Shown here in pieces: positions 7,872-17,032 of a DNA stretch of 64,000 nucleotides. The translations under genes and the position numbers were made by a program. Each line of letters starts with the position of its first letter. Position 1 is the first letter of the stretch. The DNA is taken from NCBI GenBank assembly GCA_964387495.1, contig CAYLXB010000012.1, positions 6,635-70,634 of the forward strand. Reading direction: 5' to 3'. Below the pieces are notes generated by a model that saw nothing but the letters and a program-made list of their open reading frames with translations, did no database searches and was not told where the DNA came from. The stretch comes from DSXF01 sp964387495. GTDB lineage: Bacteria > Chloroflexota > Anaerolineae > Anaerolineales > Villigracilaceae.

Positions 7872-8705
7872 TTACTTGACTGCCTCGATCACCAGCATCT
7901 GGCTTTGGGAGGCATCGGCTTTACCGACCAGGGATGGATAAAAGGTGATGCTGCCAAAACCGGCTTCTCCCAGCATGGCTTGAAACCGTTCGGCAGTATA
8001 TGCCTGCGTGGTGGATGAATACCGGGTGACCTGGGCTGTGGCGGCATCCACAATGTAGTAGCGCTCGATGGCAGCGGATTGGTCCTCATCCCAGAAACTT
8101 TCCATCAGGCACAGGTGGCAGGCCTCCGCAAAGAGTTCGTTTTCGGCGCTGTACCAGGTGGCGGGCTGGTTGCCCAACTCATAGACGGCCTCGAAGCTGG
8201 TGACTTCGAGCAGCAGTTTTCCGCCGGGCTGCAGGGCTGCCCAGGCTTTCTGCAAGATCCGGCATGCATCCTCCGGCCGGAAAACGTTGAATTCACCGTA
8301 AATGAACATGGCCAGATCGAATCCGGTTCCAAAGCCGGCCTGCCGCAGGTCGGCCAGGCTGTAGGTGCAATTGGCGGAGGCGTGCTGGAGGGCATACTCG
8401 ATGGAAGCAGGGGAAAAGTCGATGCCATGACAGGTATGGCCGAAGGCTGCCAGTTTGGAGGCATACAGGCCCGGCCCGCAGCCCAGGTCGAGAATGCGGG
8501 CAGGCTTTCCGGACAGGATGTGGGTGTGGATCCAGGCCGCCTGCCTGTTGATCTTTGCTGTCCGCCGGCTGGCTGCATCGTGTTTTTGCGAGAGGTGCTC
8601 GCGCAGCATGCGGCGGCTGAAGTCCGGGTCGTTCCAGGGGATCTTTTCCCCCTCGGCCCAGGGACGAGGATTTTTATCGCGATGGTGAAGATCGGTCAGT
8701 TTCAT
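7872..8705 (-). CDS. Class I SAM-dependent methyltransferase
   Basis: A 277-residue cytoplasmic methyltransferase. SAM-binding motif I is seen as ILDLGCGPGLY near residue 71, followed by the acidic end of strand beta2 in GIDFSPASIEYA; motif IV lies in FDLAMFIYGEFNVF. The first 60 residues form an N-terminal extension with a basic helix. The methyl acceptor is not evident. Genes of this shape include small-molecule and ubiquinone-type methyltransferases. It follows the aminotransferase gene by 16 bases on the same strand, so a shared transcript is likely. Confidence 0.75.
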   Translation of the reverse strand: MKLTDLHHRDKNPRPWAEGEKIPWNDPDFSRRMLREHLSQKHDAASRRTAKINRQAAWIHTHILSGKPARILDLGCGPGLYASKLAAFGHTCHGIDFSPASIEYALQHASANCTYSLADLRQAGFGTGFDLAMFIYGEFNVFRPEDACRILQKAWAALQPGGKLLLEVTSFEAVYELGNQPATWYSAENELFAEACHLCLMESFWDEDQSAAIERYYIVDAATAQVTRYSSTTQAYTAERFQAMLGEAGFGSITFYPSLVGKADASQSQMLVIEAVK

Positions 8706-8721
8706 TCTAATCCATTCCGGT

Positions 8722-9909
8722 TCAGGTACCGCGCAGGGCAGCCGACATACGTTCCAGGGCTTCTGCCAGCGTCTGGCGCGGGCACCCGAAGTTCAAGCGT
8801 ACGAACCCCTCTCCGCCGGGACCAAAGACTGCCCCCTCGTTCAGCGCCACCCGCGCTTTTTCCAGGAAAAATTTGTGCGGGGAGCCGGAAATCTGTCCGC
8901 TTGCCAGCAGGTCACCGCAGTCAAGCCAGGCCAGATAGGTGGCATTCGGCACGCTGGTGCGGATGCCGGGCAGGTTTTCGCGCACGTAGCCCACCAGGAA
9001 GTCGCGGTTGGCGGCCAGGTAAGCGCACAAGTCAGCCAGCCAGGCGTCACATTCTCCGCCCAGGGCCGCCTCGGCCGCGATCAGGCTCAGGCTGCTGACG
9101 TGCAGGGTCATGCGTTCTGCCTCTGCCTCGAAACGTTTACGCAGGGAAGCCTCAGGGATGATGGCAAAGCCGCAAAACAGACCGGCTACATTGAAAGTCT
9201 TGCTGGGGGCGATCAGGGTGATGGTGCGGGCTTCGATTTCTGGTGAGAGGGTGGCAATCGGCAGGTGGCGTGCTCCGTCGAGCAGAAGTTCGCTGTGGAT
9301 TTCGTCCGAGCAGATGATGATATCCTCGGATTCGCAAATCTCAGCCATATGGGTCAGTTCACTGCGGTTGTAGATCTGGCCGGTGGGGTTGTGCGGCTGG
9401 CAGAGCAGGAACATGCGCGTGCAGGCCTCGTCCAGGTTGACCGCGGCTTCGAAGGCATCCCAGTCGACTTCATAGTGGAGCGTGCAGGTGTGGTTTACCT
9501 GGCGCAGCCGGGCAGTCTGGCGCACCAGCCCGGTGTTCTCATGCACGTGCAGGAAAGGGAAGTAGACCGGTGTCTGCATCAGCACACCTTCTTCCGGCGC
9601 ACAGGCGACACGCGCGGCCACGTTGAACCCGCTTACCAGCCCTGGGATGGCAACCACCATTTCTGGAGTCACCTGCCAGTTGTAGAGCCGCTGCATGCGT
9701 TCTGAAACGATCTTGCATAAGGAGTGGGAAACATCCTCGTATCCGAAAATGCCATGTTCCACTGCACGGTGCAGGGCCGCGATCACCGGCTCCGGGGCCG
9801 GGAAATCCATGTCAGCCACCCAGAGGGGGAGCACATCGGGGTCATATTGGTTCCATTTGGTGCTGTGCGATTGGCGGCGGTCCACTAGGCGGTCAAAGTT
9901 GCAAGACAT
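8722..9909 (-). CDS. PatB/MalY-type aminotransferase, probable cystathionine beta-lyase
   Basis: A 395-residue fold-type I PLP enzyme of the MalY/PatB group, whose characterised members cleave cystathionine or cysteine conjugates to pyruvate, ammonia and a thiol. Seen motifs are NFDRLVDRRQSHSTKWN at the start, LPLWVADMDFPAP near residue 30, PHNPTGQIY near 165, ICSDEIHSELL near 195 and the PLP lysine in APSKTFNVAGL near 235. The ATG at 9909 has GGAGAA six bases ahead. A role in sulfur amino-acid turnover is inferred from the family; an aminotransferase role cannot be excluded. Confidence 0.82.
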   Translation of the reverse strand: MSCNFDRLVDRRQSHSTKWNQYDPDVLPLWVADMDFPAPEPVIAALHRAVEHGIFGYEDVSHSLCKIVSERMQRLYNWQVTPEMVVAIPGLVSGFNVAARVACAPEEGVLMQTPVYFPFLHVHENTGLVRQTARLRQVNHTCTLHYEVDWDAFEAAVNLDEACTRMFLLCQPHNPTGQIYNRSELTHMAEICESEDIIICSDEIHSELLLDGARHLPIATLSPEIEARTITLIAPSKTFNVAGLFCGFAIIPEASLRKRFEAEAERMTLHVSSLSLIAAEAALGGECDAWLADLCAYLAANRDFLVGYVRENLPGIRTSVPNATYLAWLDCGDLLASGQISGSPHKFFLEKARVALNEGAVFGPGGEGFVRLNFGCPRQTLAEALERMSAALRGT

Positions 9910-9989
9910 GTGGGTTCTCCTTTGTGTTGAGTGAGGCAATTAAACCACAGAAATCGGCCCGATGATGCCCTGCCAGGAAATGACCCCCC

Positions 9990-12815
9990 TCAACGTTTGA
10001 CCACGAACTCCACCTGCTTTTCGACTTCATTCCCTGCCCGGTCGGCAGCCACGACGCGCAGGGTATGCGTCCCTGCCTCGGAGAGCCAGGTCAGCAGGTA
10101 GGGGGCCTGCTCCGGCGCACCGAGCAGGCTGCCGTCCAGATAAAACTCCACCCGTGCCAGGCTCAGGTTATCCCCTGCCTCCACCCGGAAGGTGACCTGG
10201 CGGTATTCGGCATAGGCCAGTTCGGCGCCGTCCTCTGGATGGATGATGCTTAATCGCGGTGCTTCGTTGTCCACTGTCACCTGCACGACCGCTGACTCGA
10301 CGCGCTGGTCAGTGCGCATGACCTGCAGCTGCACGGCATACAGGCCGTTCATTTCACTGGTATCCCAGGTCGCCAGTAGGCCGTTCTCCACCGGGGTCCG
10401 CACATCGGTACCAATCTGCACCCAACCGCCCGGTTTGAGGCCCTGCCCGGCCAGCAGCCGGTAGGAGACGAATCCTTCCCCGCTGGCTGTGCCTTTGATC
10501 TGCACCTCTCCGTGCAGATCGGCGAACATGCGCGGGGCGCTGAGGTTCACAGCCTCGTTGACGGCCGGCATCTGGATCGCGTCATAGGTTTCCGGCGGCA
10601 GGGGAATGCCGGCCTCTTTAGCCCAGGCGCGCCCTTCCGGCGGCACGACCATATAAATGCGTTCTTCCACCAGGTCCAGCGGTGTGAAGACGGTCGCCAG
10701 GTAACCGGTCTCGCGGTTGATCTGGTATGCCCGGTAAAGCGTATCGTACTCGGCCGGCTCGTTGCCTTCCAAGAAGACTTCGCTGACCACGGTGGGGCAG
10801 TCGCGCGTCGGCAGTTGACCGGATGGGTCGCACACCTGCAGCGTAGTGATGCCGGCAGGGGCAGTCCAGCCCTCGGAAGGCAGGTCCCGGCTGGCATACT
10901 GCATCAGGGCATGCCATAACCCGGCGGCCAGTTTGGGCGGGATGGGGTCATTTGCTCCAATCCAGACGGCTGCCAGGCGTTCTGGTGTGTATCCCACTGC
11001 CCAGGCATCCTGCCCGGTGTAGGTCTGCCCCAGTTTGGCGCCGGCCGGGCGGTCGATCTCCAGTGAGTTGGGATAGCCCAGGCTCGGCCAGCGGGCGGTT
11101 TCGTCGCTCAGCACGTGATTCACCAGGTACGCCAGTTGCTCCGGGATGACCGCCTGGGTTTGCGGGCGGCGCCAGTCGAGCCAGATGGCGTTGTCCACGG
11201 CTTCCACTTTCAAGACTGCAGATGGGCGCAGGCGTTCCCCTGTCACCGGCTGCCCTGCCAGCACTCCATCATTGGCGAAGGCGCTGTAGGCCCCGGCTGT
11301 CTCCAGCAGGCCGAGCGGGAGGTCGCCGCGCAGCAGGTCATCTCCTGCACCTACCGGCAGCCCGAACGATTCCGCTGTGTGCAGGACATTTTCGCTTCCG
11401 AGTTGGTTTTGAACCTGCGCGGCCGGAATCAGGTAATCATTGGCCAGGGCCAGCCTCAGCCTGACCGGGCCATGCGGCGGGCCGCTCAAATCCAGGCTGT
11501 CTGCCTCGCCCGGGATATCCCAGACCATCGTGGCAGGGCTCAGGCCGCGTGTAAACCCGGTCAGGTAGATGAACGGTGTCAGGCTCGACCCGGCGGGATG
11601 GGTCGAAAGGAAAGCCGATTCCTGCCCGGCGAGAGTCTCCCCCACTGCCGCCAGCACCTGTCCGCTCCGCGGGTCAACCAGCATGGCGCTCAGGGAGGCA
11701 TTTTGGGCACTCAAGCCGGGCGGCAGGGCGGGCAGGAAACGCGCCGCCTCGCAGGTACGCCCGTCCGCGGCCGGTTGTTCGCTCAAATCACCCGCCAGCC
11801 GGCGCGCCTGGGTCAGTGTGGCGCAGGCGGATTGCATTTGCAGGTCATAGTCTAGCGTGGTGGTGATGTGCAGGCCGCCGCGTTCCAGGCGGGCGCGTGC
11901 AAAGTGCTCTCCGAGTTGGGCAAAGACCAGGTTGAGAAATGCCGGCGCGGGGTTGGATACGGTCTGTGCATTGGATACGATGGACACGGGCTCACCCAGG
12001 GCCTGGTTGGCCTCTTCTTCGGAGATCAGCCCCACCTCCTGCATGATGTGCAGGATCTCCCGCTGGCGCTGGATTGCAGCCTGTGGAGCATCCAGCGGGT
12101 TGAGCGCCGGCGCCTGGCTGGCCGCGGCCAGCAGGGCGGATTCGGCCAGGCTCAAGTCGGCAGCGGATTTTCCCAGGTAGAGCTGGGCGGCCGTTTCGGC
12201 GCCGTAGGCATGGCGCCCATAGTGGGCGCTGTTCAGGTACCATTCGAGCACCTGTGCCCGCCCATACCGGCTGGTGACTTGGGCCGCCAGCAGGCGCTCG
12301 CGCAGGGCGCGGCGGGGAGAGGCCGGTTCGTTCCATAAAAGCAGATCGGCCACCAAGCGCTGGGTCAGGGTGGGGTGGGTTTCCGGTTCCTGCCACCCCT
12401 CGAGGACGTATCCCGGCTGTGACCAGAAGCCCGGCTCTGCCATCACCACCACTGCCTGCGCCAGGCTTTCGGGCAGGTGGGGCACGTTTTGTGGATCGAG
12501 CGGCAGGTAACCGCGCTTGCCATCGGCCGGCGCCAGGACGTACAGCAGCCGCTGGCCGGTGCGGTCATACAGGCGTGTTGGTTGGAGCAGCTGCCCGTTT
12601 TGTGGGTCGAGCAGCAAGGCCAGACTTTCGACGGGCGGCAGGTCGCTGGTCAGGCTGGCGTAGGTCAGCGTCACTCCCAGGATCAGCAGGGCCAGCAGGA
12701 TGGATAAGAGAATGCCAAAGACGAAGAAGCCGCGTTGCAGGCGGGCATCGGCGCGCCGTTGGGCGTTCAGGCGGCGTTTGCTGCGGGTACGGATGATGGC
12801 AGCGGCATCAGGCAT
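9990..12815 (-). CDS. Class A penicillin-binding protein homologue with degenerate catalytic motifs
   Basis: A 941-residue bitopic membrane protein: basic N-terminus, one helix (about 30-52), GT51 region (about 100-250), transpeptidase region (about 370-660) and a C-terminal bacterial Ig-like domain (about 845-941). The backbone is well kept (YGRHAYGAETAAQLYLGKSA, DAWAVGYTPERLAAVWIG), but key motifs are not. The glycosyltransferase ED-F-H-G reads AEPGFWSQPG, GGSTITQQ reads HPTLTQRL, SxxK reads SSLT, SxN reads DYL and KTG reads KLG. Enzymatic activity is therefore doubtful in both domains. A TACAAT box six bases before the ATG at 12815 suggests a leaderless mRNA; a GTG at 12830 is the alternative start. 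Confidence 0.85.
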   Translation of the reverse strand: MPDAAAIIRTRSKRRLNAQRRADARLQRGFFVFGILLSILLALLILGVTLTYASLTSDLPPVESLALLLDPQNGQLLQPTRLYDRTGQRLLYVLAPADGKRGYLPLDPQNVPHLPESLAQAVVVMAEPGFWSQPGYVLEGWQEPETHPTLTQRLVADLLLWNEPASPRRALRERLLAAQVTSRYGRAQVLEWYLNSAHYGRHAYGAETAAQLYLGKSAADLSLAESALLAAASQAPALNPLDAPQAAIQRQREILHIMQEVGLISEEEANQALGEPVSIVSNAQTVSNPAPAFLNLVFAQLGEHFARARLERGGLHITTTLDYDLQMQSACATLTQARRLAGDLSEQPAADGRTCEAARFLPALPPGLSAQNASLSAMLVDPRSGQVLAAVGETLAGQESAFLSTHPAGSSLTPFIYLTGFTRGLSPATMVWDIPGEADSLDLSGPPHGPVRLRLALANDYLIPAAQVQNQLGSENVLHTAESFGLPVGAGDDLLRGDLPLGLLETAGAYSAFANDGVLAGQPVTGERLRPSAVLKVEAVDNAIWLDWRRPQTQAVIPEQLAYLVNHVLSDETARWPSLGYPNSLEIDRPAGAKLGQTYTGQDAWAVGYTPERLAAVWIGANDPIPPKLAAGLWHALMQYASRDLPSEGWTAPAGITTLQVCDPSGQLPTRDCPTVVSEVFLEGNEPAEYDTLYRAYQINRETGYLATVFTPLDLVEERIYMVVPPEGRAWAKEAGIPLPPETYDAIQMPAVNEAVNLSAPRMFADLHGEVQIKGTASGEGFVSYRLLAGQGLKPGGWVQIGTDVRTPVENGLLATWDTSEMNGLYAVQLQVMRTDQRVESAVVQVTVDNEAPRLSIIHPEDGAELAYAEYRQVTFRVEAGDNLSLARVEFYLDGSLLGAPEQAPYLLTWLSEAGTHTLRVVAADRAGNEVEKQVEFVVKR

Positions 12816-12821
12816 GGGTTG

Positions 12822-12827
12822 ATTGTA
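12822..12827 (-). promoter_or_regulatory. -10 box six bases before the PBP start
   Basis: TACAAT on the minus strand ends six bases upstream of the ATG at 12815. No clear -35 is visible. Confidence 0.35.
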
Positions 12828-12947
12828 CACGAAATTAAGCCGGCAGGTTATCAGGTTGCTGCGTCGAAATCCGCCCCCAAATGTCCGGGAATCAGTTTGT
12901 TGTATAATACCCTGAATGACCTTGCGTTATGTAGAAAGGATAATAAA

Positions 12948-13118
12948 TTGCCAAAAGTAAACTACAAACACGAAAAACGCCAGAAGGATATCCAGAAGAA
13001 AAAGAAGCGGGATGAAAAGATTCAACGCAGGCAGACGAAAAAAGAGATCCAACCCAATGTGGAGATGCCTGTGCAGCCCGCACAAAAAGGTGATGCCTCC
13101 CCGCAGGAAGAGCGCTGA
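12948..13118 (+). CDS. Small highly basic protein, TTG start
   Basis: A 56-residue protein, extremely rich in Lys, Arg, Glu and Gln over its first 40 residues (for example YKHEKRQKDIQKKKKRDEK), with a Pro/Gln tail. The start is read as TTG at 12948, with AAAGGA seven to eight bases ahead; no ATG exists in this frame near the start. Short charged proteins of this kind occur widely in bacteria next to translation genes and are uncharacterised; RNA or ribosome binding is a guess from composition. A TATAAT lies at 12903-12908, and tgt follows 41 bases later. Confidence 0.6.
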   Translation: MPKVNYKHEKRQKDIQKKKKRDEKIQRRQTKKEIQPNVEMPVQPAQKGDASPQEER

Positions 13119-13159
13119 TGCTGAAACGCAAAAAATGCCGGCTGGGCGCTTGAGGTAAC

Positions 13160-14269
13160 ATGTTCGATTTTTCCGTTCAATCCACCAACGGACGCGCCCG
13201 CACCGGCCTCTTCACCACCCCGCACGGTGACCTGCAGACGCCTGTCTTCGCGCCGGTGGGCACCCAGGCGGCGGTCAAGACTCTCACGCCTGCCCAGGTG
13301 GCCGACTTGGGTGCTTCGCTGGTGCTTTCGAACACCTACCACCTCTACCTGCGCCCCGGCGACGACTTGGTGGCTGGGATGGGCGGCCTGCACCGCTTCA
13401 TGCGCTGGCCGCGGCCCATGCTCACCGATTCGGGCGGTTTCCAGGTTTTTTCACTCGCGGCCACACGCCAGATCGACGACGATGGCGTCACCTTCAAGAG
13501 CCATATCGACGGCTCGACGCACCGCTTTACGCCTGAGCGCTCCATCCGCATCCAGGAGAACCTGGGGGCGGATATCATCATGGCCTTTGACGAATGTTCC
13601 GATCCAAACGACCTGGCCTACAGCCGGATCGCCATGGAACGAACCCACCGCTGGGCAGAACGCTGTCTCAAGGCCAAACGCCGCGCCGACCAGGCCCTGT
13701 TTGGCATCGTGCAGGGCGGCATCGATCCCGATTTGCGGGCGGCTTCGGCGGAATTTATCGCCTCGCTTGACACGCCCGGGATTGCCATCGGCGGGCTTTC
13801 GGTGGGCGAGAGCAAGGCCGAGATGCATGCCATGCTCGATGTGGTCACCCCGCTGCTGCCGGAGAACAGGCCGCGCTACCTGATGGGGGTCGGCACGCCG
13901 GAAGACCTGATCAATGGCATCCTGCGCGGTGTGGATATCTTCGACTGTGTCCTGCCCACCCGCCTGGCGCGCCATCATGCCGCCTTCTCACCCGAGGGCC
14001 GCCTCAACCTGATGAACGCCACCTTTGCGCACGATCAGGATCCGATCGATGCGGCCTGTGATTGTTATACCTGCCGCACGTTTACACGTGCCTACCTGCG
14101 GCATTTGATTGCAGCCAAAGAAATGCTGGCCGGCACCCTGCTCTCCATCCACAACCTGCGGGCGCTGATCCGGCTGGTCGAAGAGATCCGCACCTTCATC
14201 ACTGCCGGTACTTTCGAGAAAATGGCCCCCATCCTGCTGGAACGCTGGAGCAATAATGCCTCAAAATAG
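13160..14269 (+). CDS. tgt: tRNA-guanine transglycosylase (queuine tRNA-ribosyltransferase)
   Basis: A 369-residue enzyme that exchanges guanine-34 for preQ1 in tRNAs with GUN anticodons. Seen are LTDSGGFQVFSL with the general base Asp near residue 90, FGIVQGGID near 175, the nucleophile Asp in IFDCVLPTR near 262 and the zinc site CDCYTCRxF near 300 with the following His in YLRHL. Length is typical. The usual LARNG after PTR is LARHHAAF here. ATG at 13160 has GAGGT ahead. It opens a plus-strand run with uppP and the M20 peptidase, spaced by only 6-13 bases. Confidence 0.95.
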   Translation: MFDFSVQSTNGRARTGLFTTPHGDLQTPVFAPVGTQAAVKTLTPAQVADLGASLVLSNTYHLYLRPGDDLVAGMGGLHRFMRWPRPMLTDSGGFQVFSLAATRQIDDDGVTFKSHIDGSTHRFTPERSIRIQENLGADIIMAFDECSDPNDLAYSRIAMERTHRWAERCLKAKRRADQALFGIVQGGIDPDLRAASAEFIASLDTPGIAIGGLSVGESKAEMHAMLDVVTPLLPENRPRYLMGVGTPEDLINGILRGVDIFDCVLPTRLARHHAAFSPEGRLNLMNATFAHDQDPIDAACDCYTCRTFTRAYLRHLIAAKEMLAGTLLSIHNLRALIRLVEEIRTFITAGTFEKMAPILLERWSNNASK

Positions 14270-14281
14270 AAAAAGGAAACC

Positions 14282-15112
14282 ATGTCGATCTTTCACGCTC
14301 TCCTGCTCGGTATCATCCAGGGACTGACGGAGTTCATCCCGGTCTCCTCCACTGCCCATTTGCTCATTGGCCAGGCTTTGCTCGGCATTCCTGCCGGTGA
14401 TGCCATGTTCTCGTTCCTCGTCATTGTCCAGTTGGGAACTATTCTCTCTCTGTTCGTCTTTTTCTGGAAGGACCTGTGGCAGATTGTGCGGGCCACATTT
14501 GCCAGCTTCCGGCCCCTGTTGAGGCGTGAGACGGGAAAACTGGAAGAGGATGCCCGACTCGGCTGGTTTATCGTCATCGCCACCATCCCGGCTCTGCTGG
14601 CCGGCTACCTGCTCAAGGATGCCGTGGAGGCCCTGTTCAAGATGCCTCTCCTGGAAGCCTCCATCCGCCTGTTCACGGCTGCCGTCCTGCTGACCCTGGC
14701 GGAATGGCTGGCCAAAAAATCCCGGGATCTCGATACGATGACCTGGCTGGATGCCCTGGTCATTGGCCTGTTCCAGGTGATTGCCGTATTCCCCGGTGCC
14801 TCCCGCTCCGGCACGACCATCTCCGCCGGCATGTTCCGCGGCCTGGGGCGCAAGTCCGCTGCCCGCTTTGCTTTCTTGATGTCCATCCCGGTCATGCTGG
14901 CGGCCGGAATCTATGAAATGCTCGATGTCGTGCAGATGCCGGGCCTGGCCGCCTTCCTGCCCCTGCTGGCAGTCGGGTTCATCAGCGCAGCGATTGTCGG
15001 CTGGCTGGCAGTCAGGTGGCTGCTCTCGTACTTGAACAAGCATTCGTTGTACATTTTCGCTGCCTATTGCCTGGTTGCCGGAACGATCTGCCTGATCTTT
15101 GCCCTGGTTTGA
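14282..15112 (+). CDS. uppP: Undecaprenyl-diphosphatase UppP (BacA)
   Basis: A 276-residue integral membrane phosphatase that turns undecaprenyl diphosphate back into the monophosphate carrier for cell-wall and polysaccharide export, and gives bacitracin tolerance. The two family signatures are present: GLTEFIPVSSTAHLL (about residues 14-28, Glu and Ser/His) and FPGASRSGTTISAG (about 169-182, with Arg). About seven or eight hydrophobic helices fit the family. The start ATG is 12 bases after the tgt stop, with AAAAAGGAAACC ahead, so the genes are co-transcribed. Confidence 0.95.
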   Translation: MSIFHALLLGIIQGLTEFIPVSSTAHLLIGQALLGIPAGDAMFSFLVIVQLGTILSLFVFFWKDLWQIVRATFASFRPLLRRETGKLEEDARLGWFIVIATIPALLAGYLLKDAVEALFKMPLLEASIRLFTAAVLLTLAEWLAKKSRDLDTMTWLDALVIGLFQVIAVFPGASRSGTTISAGMFRGLGRKSAARFAFLMSIPVMLAAGIYEMLDVVQMPGLAAFLPLLAVGFISAAIVGWLAVRWLLSYLNKHSLYIFAAYCLVAGTICLIFALV

Positions 15113-15117
15113 AGAAT

Positions 15118-16257
15118 ATGCTGAAGTTTGATTTCGAGTCACAAACTCCTGCCATGCTCACCCTGCTCAAACGGCTGGTCGAGATCGAATCCCCCTCCCA
15201 CGACAAGGCTGCCGTTGATCGCGTCGGTGCAGTTGTGGCCGGCGAAGCCCGCCGCCTCGGTGCGCAGGTGGAGACCCTCCCCAATGCCCGGGCCGGTGAC
15301 ATGCTCATCGCCCGCTGGCTCCCCGAGGCTGCTGGAAGGGAAGCAAAGGGAGATATTTTGCTTCTTTCCCACATGGATACCGTCTTCCCGCTCGGTACGC
15401 TGGAGAAGATGCCGTACTACGAAAAAGACGGCAAGGTCTTCGGCCCGGGCGTCCTGGATATGAAATGCGGCATTGTCATCACCTTTGCCGCGATTGCTGC
15501 CCTGCAGCAGTCCGGCCAGATGCCGCCGCGTCCCATCACGGCCTTGTTCACCCCGGATGAGGAGACCGGCAGCGCCACCTCGCGTGCCACGATCGAGGAA
15601 CTGGCCTGCCGGTCGGCGCTGGTGCTGGTGCTTGAGGCGGCCCTGCCGGATGGCTCCTTAAAAACCTGGCGCAAGGGGGTGGGGGACTATAGCCTGCATG
15701 TGCGCGGCCGCGCCGCTCATGCCGGCGGCGACCACGAAAAAGGCCGCAACGCCATCGAGGAACTTGCCTTCCAGGTCCTGGCCATTCAAAAGATGACCGA
15801 TTACAGCCTGGGCACCACCCTGAATGTCGGCAAGGTGCATGGCGGCACGGCCGCCAATGTCGTGCCTCAGGAAGCCGTCGCAGAAATCGATCTGCGTGTC
15901 ATGCAACCCGGCGAGGCCGGCCGCATCGATCAGGCCCTGCGGTCGTTGACCCCTGTCCTGGAAGGTACTTCGCTCGAACTGACCGGCGGGCTCAACCGCC
16001 CCCCCATGCCCTTCGATGCGACCATGCAGGCCACCTTCGAAAAAGCTGCCGCGATCAGCGCTTCCATCGGCTTGGAACTCAAAGCCGGCGGTTCCGGCGG
16101 CGGCTCGGATGCCAATTTTGTCGCCCCGCTCGGCATCCCGGTGCTCGATGGCCTGGGTGCGGTGGGCGAAGGCTATCATTCCGAGCGCGAGTACCTGGTC
16201 ACCGCCAGTCTGCCCGAACGTGTCCGCCTGCTGTCTGCCCTGCTCAGGGATTGGTAG
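15118..16257 (+). CDS. M20 family metallopeptidase (carboxypeptidase G2-like)
   Basis: A 379-residue dinuclear zinc peptidase. Metal ligands and catalytic residues are visible: SHMDTVFP near residue 84 (His, Asp), GPGVLDMKCG near 109 (bridging Asp), PDEETGS near 146 (general base Glu and ligand Glu), LEAALPDG near 172 and the last His in GEGYHSEREYL near 352. The dimerisation domain with GRAAHAG lies in the middle. This pattern is the glutamate carboxypeptidase branch; the substrate could be a folate, gamma-glutamyl or other acyl-amino acid. No signal peptide. The start at 15118 is five bases after uppP; a longer frame from 15016 overlaps uppP and is not used. Confidence 0.88.
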   Translation: MLKFDFESQTPAMLTLLKRLVEIESPSHDKAAVDRVGAVVAGEARRLGAQVETLPNARAGDMLIARWLPEAAGREAKGDILLLSHMDTVFPLGTLEKMPYYEKDGKVFGPGVLDMKCGIVITFAAIAALQQSGQMPPRPITALFTPDEETGSATSRATIEELACRSALVLVLEAALPDGSLKTWRKGVGDYSLHVRGRAAHAGGDHEKGRNAIEELAFQVLAIQKMTDYSLGTTLNVGKVHGGTAANVVPQEAVAEIDLRVMQPGEAGRIDQALRSLTPVLEGTSLELTGGLNRPPMPFDATMQATFEKAAAISASIGLELKAGGSGGGSDANFVAPLGIPVLDGLGAVGEGYHSEREYLVTASLPERVRLLSALLRDW

Positions 16258-16950
16258 ATGCGCCTGCGTCTGCTGGCTGCCCTGCTCCTAGTTGCCCTGG
16301 CGGCATGCATTCCTGCCGCGCCCGAAGCGACGCCGCAGGTTCTACGGGTGCAGTACACCTTCGCGGCCCGGCCCTGGCTGGCAGACCTTCAGGCTTGTGC
16401 TTCCGGCCGGCCCGGGTTTGTCATCGCCGCCGAGGAGCGCCCCGCCTCTTCCCTGGATCCCCACTCAGCTGAGCTAGTATTGCGGCTGGGCGCGCCGCCT
16501 CACCTGATTTCTCCCTCCTATGCCCTGGGTGAGGAGAAAATCCGCATTATCGTTCATCCCGAAAACCCTCTGGACAGCCTGACGGCTGTCCAATCTGCCG
16601 GCTTGTTCTCCGGGCGCCTCCGCAATTGGAAAGAGTTGGGCGGCCCCGACCTGCCCGTGCAGGTCTGGACTTTCAACGAGGCGGAAGACCTCCAGCAGGG
16701 CTTTCGGGCTGCCATCCTGCAGGGCGGCCCGGTCACTCCCCTGGCCCGCCAGGCCCAGTCCCCCGAGGAGATGGCGGCCGGCGTTGCTGCGGACCCGGCG
16801 GCCATTGGCTTGCTGCCGGAGCGTTTCCTGGATGCCGGCCCCCGCCCGCTGAAACTGGAGGCGGACGGCCTGGTGCTGCCGCTTCTAGCCATCCTCCCGG
16901 AGGAACCGCAGGGCAGCCTGCGGGAGATTCTGGCTTGTATGCAAAAGTGA
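16258..16950 (+). CDS. Lipoprotein with a PstS-like substrate-binding fold
   Basis: A 230-residue lipoprotein: LLAALLLVALAAC gives a lipobox Cys near residue 17. The mature part resembles half of a type 2 periplasmic binding protein of the PstS group, with IRIIVHPENPLDSLT, GLFSGRLRNWKELGG and VQVWTFNEAED in the order seen in phosphate-binding proteins. It is shorter than the true PstS proteins of this window and lacks the GSST-type phosphate loop, so it may bind another ligand or be an adaptor. Its ATG follows the M20 stop codon directly (TAGATG), which implies coupled translation. Confidence 0.6.
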   Translation: MRLRLLAALLLVALAACIPAAPEATPQVLRVQYTFAARPWLADLQACASGRPGFVIAAEERPASSLDPHSAELVLRLGAPPHLISPSYALGEEKIRIIVHPENPLDSLTAVQSAGLFSGRLRNWKELGGPDLPVQVWTFNEAEDLQQGFRAAILQGGPVTPLARQAQSPEEMAAGVAADPAAIGLLPERFLDAGPRPLKLEADGLVLPLLAILPEEPQGSLREILACMQK

Positions 16951-17032
16951 ATTGCCTGCGAAGTCCTGTTCGTGTGTGGCAGGCATGCTGTGTATTGGCA
17001 GCCGCTGTGCAGGTGTGCCAAGGAGATTGGTG

